Shown piece by piece: positions 6,372-7,049 of a DNA stretch of 7,049 nucleotides. Positions within the stretch are counted from its first letter, which is position 1, and the number at the start of each line of letters is the position of its first letter. Location of the stretch: positions 1-7,049 of the forward strand of contig JAKBQK010000014.1 in assembly GCA_021835265.1 (NCBI GenBank), read 5' to 3'. The position numbers were made by a program, and so were the translations under genes. The notes beneath the pieces were generated by a model that saw nothing but the letters and a program-made list of their open reading frames with translations, was not told the origin of the DNA and did no database searches. The stretch is from Thermoplasmata archaeon (GTDB lineage: Archaea; Thermoplasmatota; Thermoplasmata; Thermoplasmatales; Thermoplasmataceae).

Positions 6372-7049
6372 TTATTGGGTCCCAGACAGGACCGAATGGG
6401 GGTGTATAGCCCAGATCGTTATAGAACAAATCATCAACGGTCATTCCTGAATATATGGCAGTTTCTAAGGTGTTCAATCTCCATGCCCCATTATCCATTG
6501 AACATACCTCAGCTCCAAGAAGACGTCTGCTTTCCTTATCATAAACTATCTTTAGTGTCAGGGTGCTGCCTCCAGGATAGTAATTTGCTCTACTCTTTCC
6601 CCTCACTATTTTTACATCTGGTGCAAAGCCCTCTTTCTTCGCAACCACTTCATTTAACCCACAAAATCCAAGTTCAAAATCAAACACCTTTACTAGAGTG
6701 GTTCCTAATCCTCCAGGAAATACCATCTCCTTTCCAGCAAGATTTGATCCCGCTATCCTTCCCATCTTATTTGCGATCTGTGCAAGTGGTTGAGCCTCCA
6801 GTTTTCCACTTATTCTATTGATAGACGTTGCACAATCCCCTGCAGCGTAAATATCAACCACATTTGTTTCCATATGGGAGTTTACCTCAATGAGTCCCTG
6901 TTCGCTCAGTTTTATTCCAGATCCCTTAAGGAAACCCGTGTTTGGAACAATACCAATGGCATAGAATACAGAATCAACTTCAATTGTTGTATGTTCAAGT
7001 TCGACTTTTAACCCATTCTGAATTTTGCTGATTTTTACAATCTTTTCAG
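6340..7049 (-). CDS. CoA-disulfide reductase / NADH oxidase-like flavoprotein, C-terminal part (5' end outside window)
   Basis: The minus-strand frame is open from the right edge to a TGA at 6340-6342 (235 full codons visible). The internal Met at 6873 is not the start, because typical family sequence precedes it: FYAIGIVPNTGFL, then a GI.L.EQG.IEVN stretch. Next comes the FAD-binding motif DIYAAGDCA, followed by the dimerisation domain containing GGLGTTLVKVFDFELGFCGL, the family element ANYYPGG, and the terminal element YTPPFGPVWDP. This order matches class III pyridine nucleotide-disulfide oxidoreductases: CoA-disulfide reductases, NAD(P)H oxidases and archaeal NAD(P)H:sulfur/polysulfide reductases. 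They use FAD, NAD(P)H and a single active-site cysteine. The GxGxxG FAD motif, the active-site Cys and the NAD(P)H-binding motif should lie outside the window, so the exact reaction cannot be judged. No C-terminal rhodanese domain is fused. A role in thiol redox balance or sulfur metabolism is inferred. Confidence 0.88.
   Translation of the reverse strand, partial: EKIVKISKIQNGLKVELEHTTIEVDSVFYAIGIVPNTGFLKGSGIKLSEQGLIEVNSHMETNVVDIYAAGDCATSINRISGKLEAQPLAQIANKMGRIAGSNLAGKEMVFPGGLGTTLVKVFDFELGFCGLNEVVAKKEGFAPDVKIVRGKSRANYYPGGSTLTLKIVYDKESRRLLGAEVCSMDNGAWRLNTLETAIYSGMTVDDLFYNDLGYTPPFGPVWDPIIIAASLTMRD

Noticed and set aside
6373..6410. Possible hairpin around GGGTCCCAGACAGGACC
   Set aside because: It lies inside the coding sequence of the reductase (PVWDP region), the dyad is short, and the bases are explained by conserved protein sequence.
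6375..6821. Plus-strand open frame of 148 codons and a further one at 6790-7011
   Set aside because: Both lie antisense to the well-supported CoA-disulfide-reductase-like gene, their translations show no family pattern, and they have biased compositions (Pro/Leu/Ser/Gln-rich) typical of antisense frames.
1..7049. tRNA, rRNA, CRISPR array, insertion sequence or att site
   Set aside because: I saw no cloverleaf, regularly spaced repeat, transposase or terminal inverted repeat; nearly the whole window is explained by six protein genes and short promoter gaps.

Overview
The window looks like chromosomal DNA from a thermoacidophilic archaeon, most likely of the Thermoplasmatales type (Ferroplasma/Cuniculiplasma/Thermoplasma relatives). 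This is inferred from the low G+C, the heavy use of AGA/AGG and ATA codons, starts with no Shine-Dalgarno sequence but an AT-rich TATA-like box about 25 bases upstream (leaderless transcription), a small ESCRT-III-like coiled-coil protein, and a CoA-disulfide-reductase-type flavoprotein. No 16S rRNA or other taxonomic marker is present, so the lineage is tentative.

Layout: (1) Bases 1-2262, plus strand: the 3' part of a large gene whose frame is open to the left edge of the window. It encodes a membrane domain of about 12-14 segments followed by a C-terminal cytosolic P-loop GTPase-like domain. (2) Bases 2267-2863, minus strand, tail-to-tail with gene 1 and 4 bases away: a 198-residue helical protein with the plan of an ESCRT-III/Snf7 (CdvB-like) subunit and two similar short C-terminal motifs. 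(3) Bases 2864-3051: a divergent intergenic region with promoters for both directions and a small palindrome. (4) Bases 3052-4473, plus: a 14-segment DHA2-type MFS exporter. (5) Bases 4501-5661, plus: a 12-segment MFS protein of another subfamily. (6) Bases 5715-6371, plus: a histidine phosphatase of the phosphoglycerate mutase superfamily. (7) Bases 6340-7049, minus: the C-terminal part of a CoA-disulfide reductase/NADH-oxidase-like flavoprotein. It overlaps the phosphatase gene 3' to 3' by 32 bases and runs off the right edge.

The three plus-strand genes 3052-6371 are closely spaced, but each has its own TATA-like box at leaderless distance, so they are more likely separate or partly co-transcribed units than one strict operon. 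No common pathway is evident for the two transporters, the phosphatase and the reductase. The most unusual part is the left third, where a polytopic membrane protein with a GTPase-like domain lies next to an ESCRT-III-like protein. A joint role in membrane remodelling is conceivable, but the convergent orientation means the sequence itself does not show it. There are no tRNA, rRNA, CRISPR or insertion-sequence features, and no gene-free stretch longer than 188 bases.
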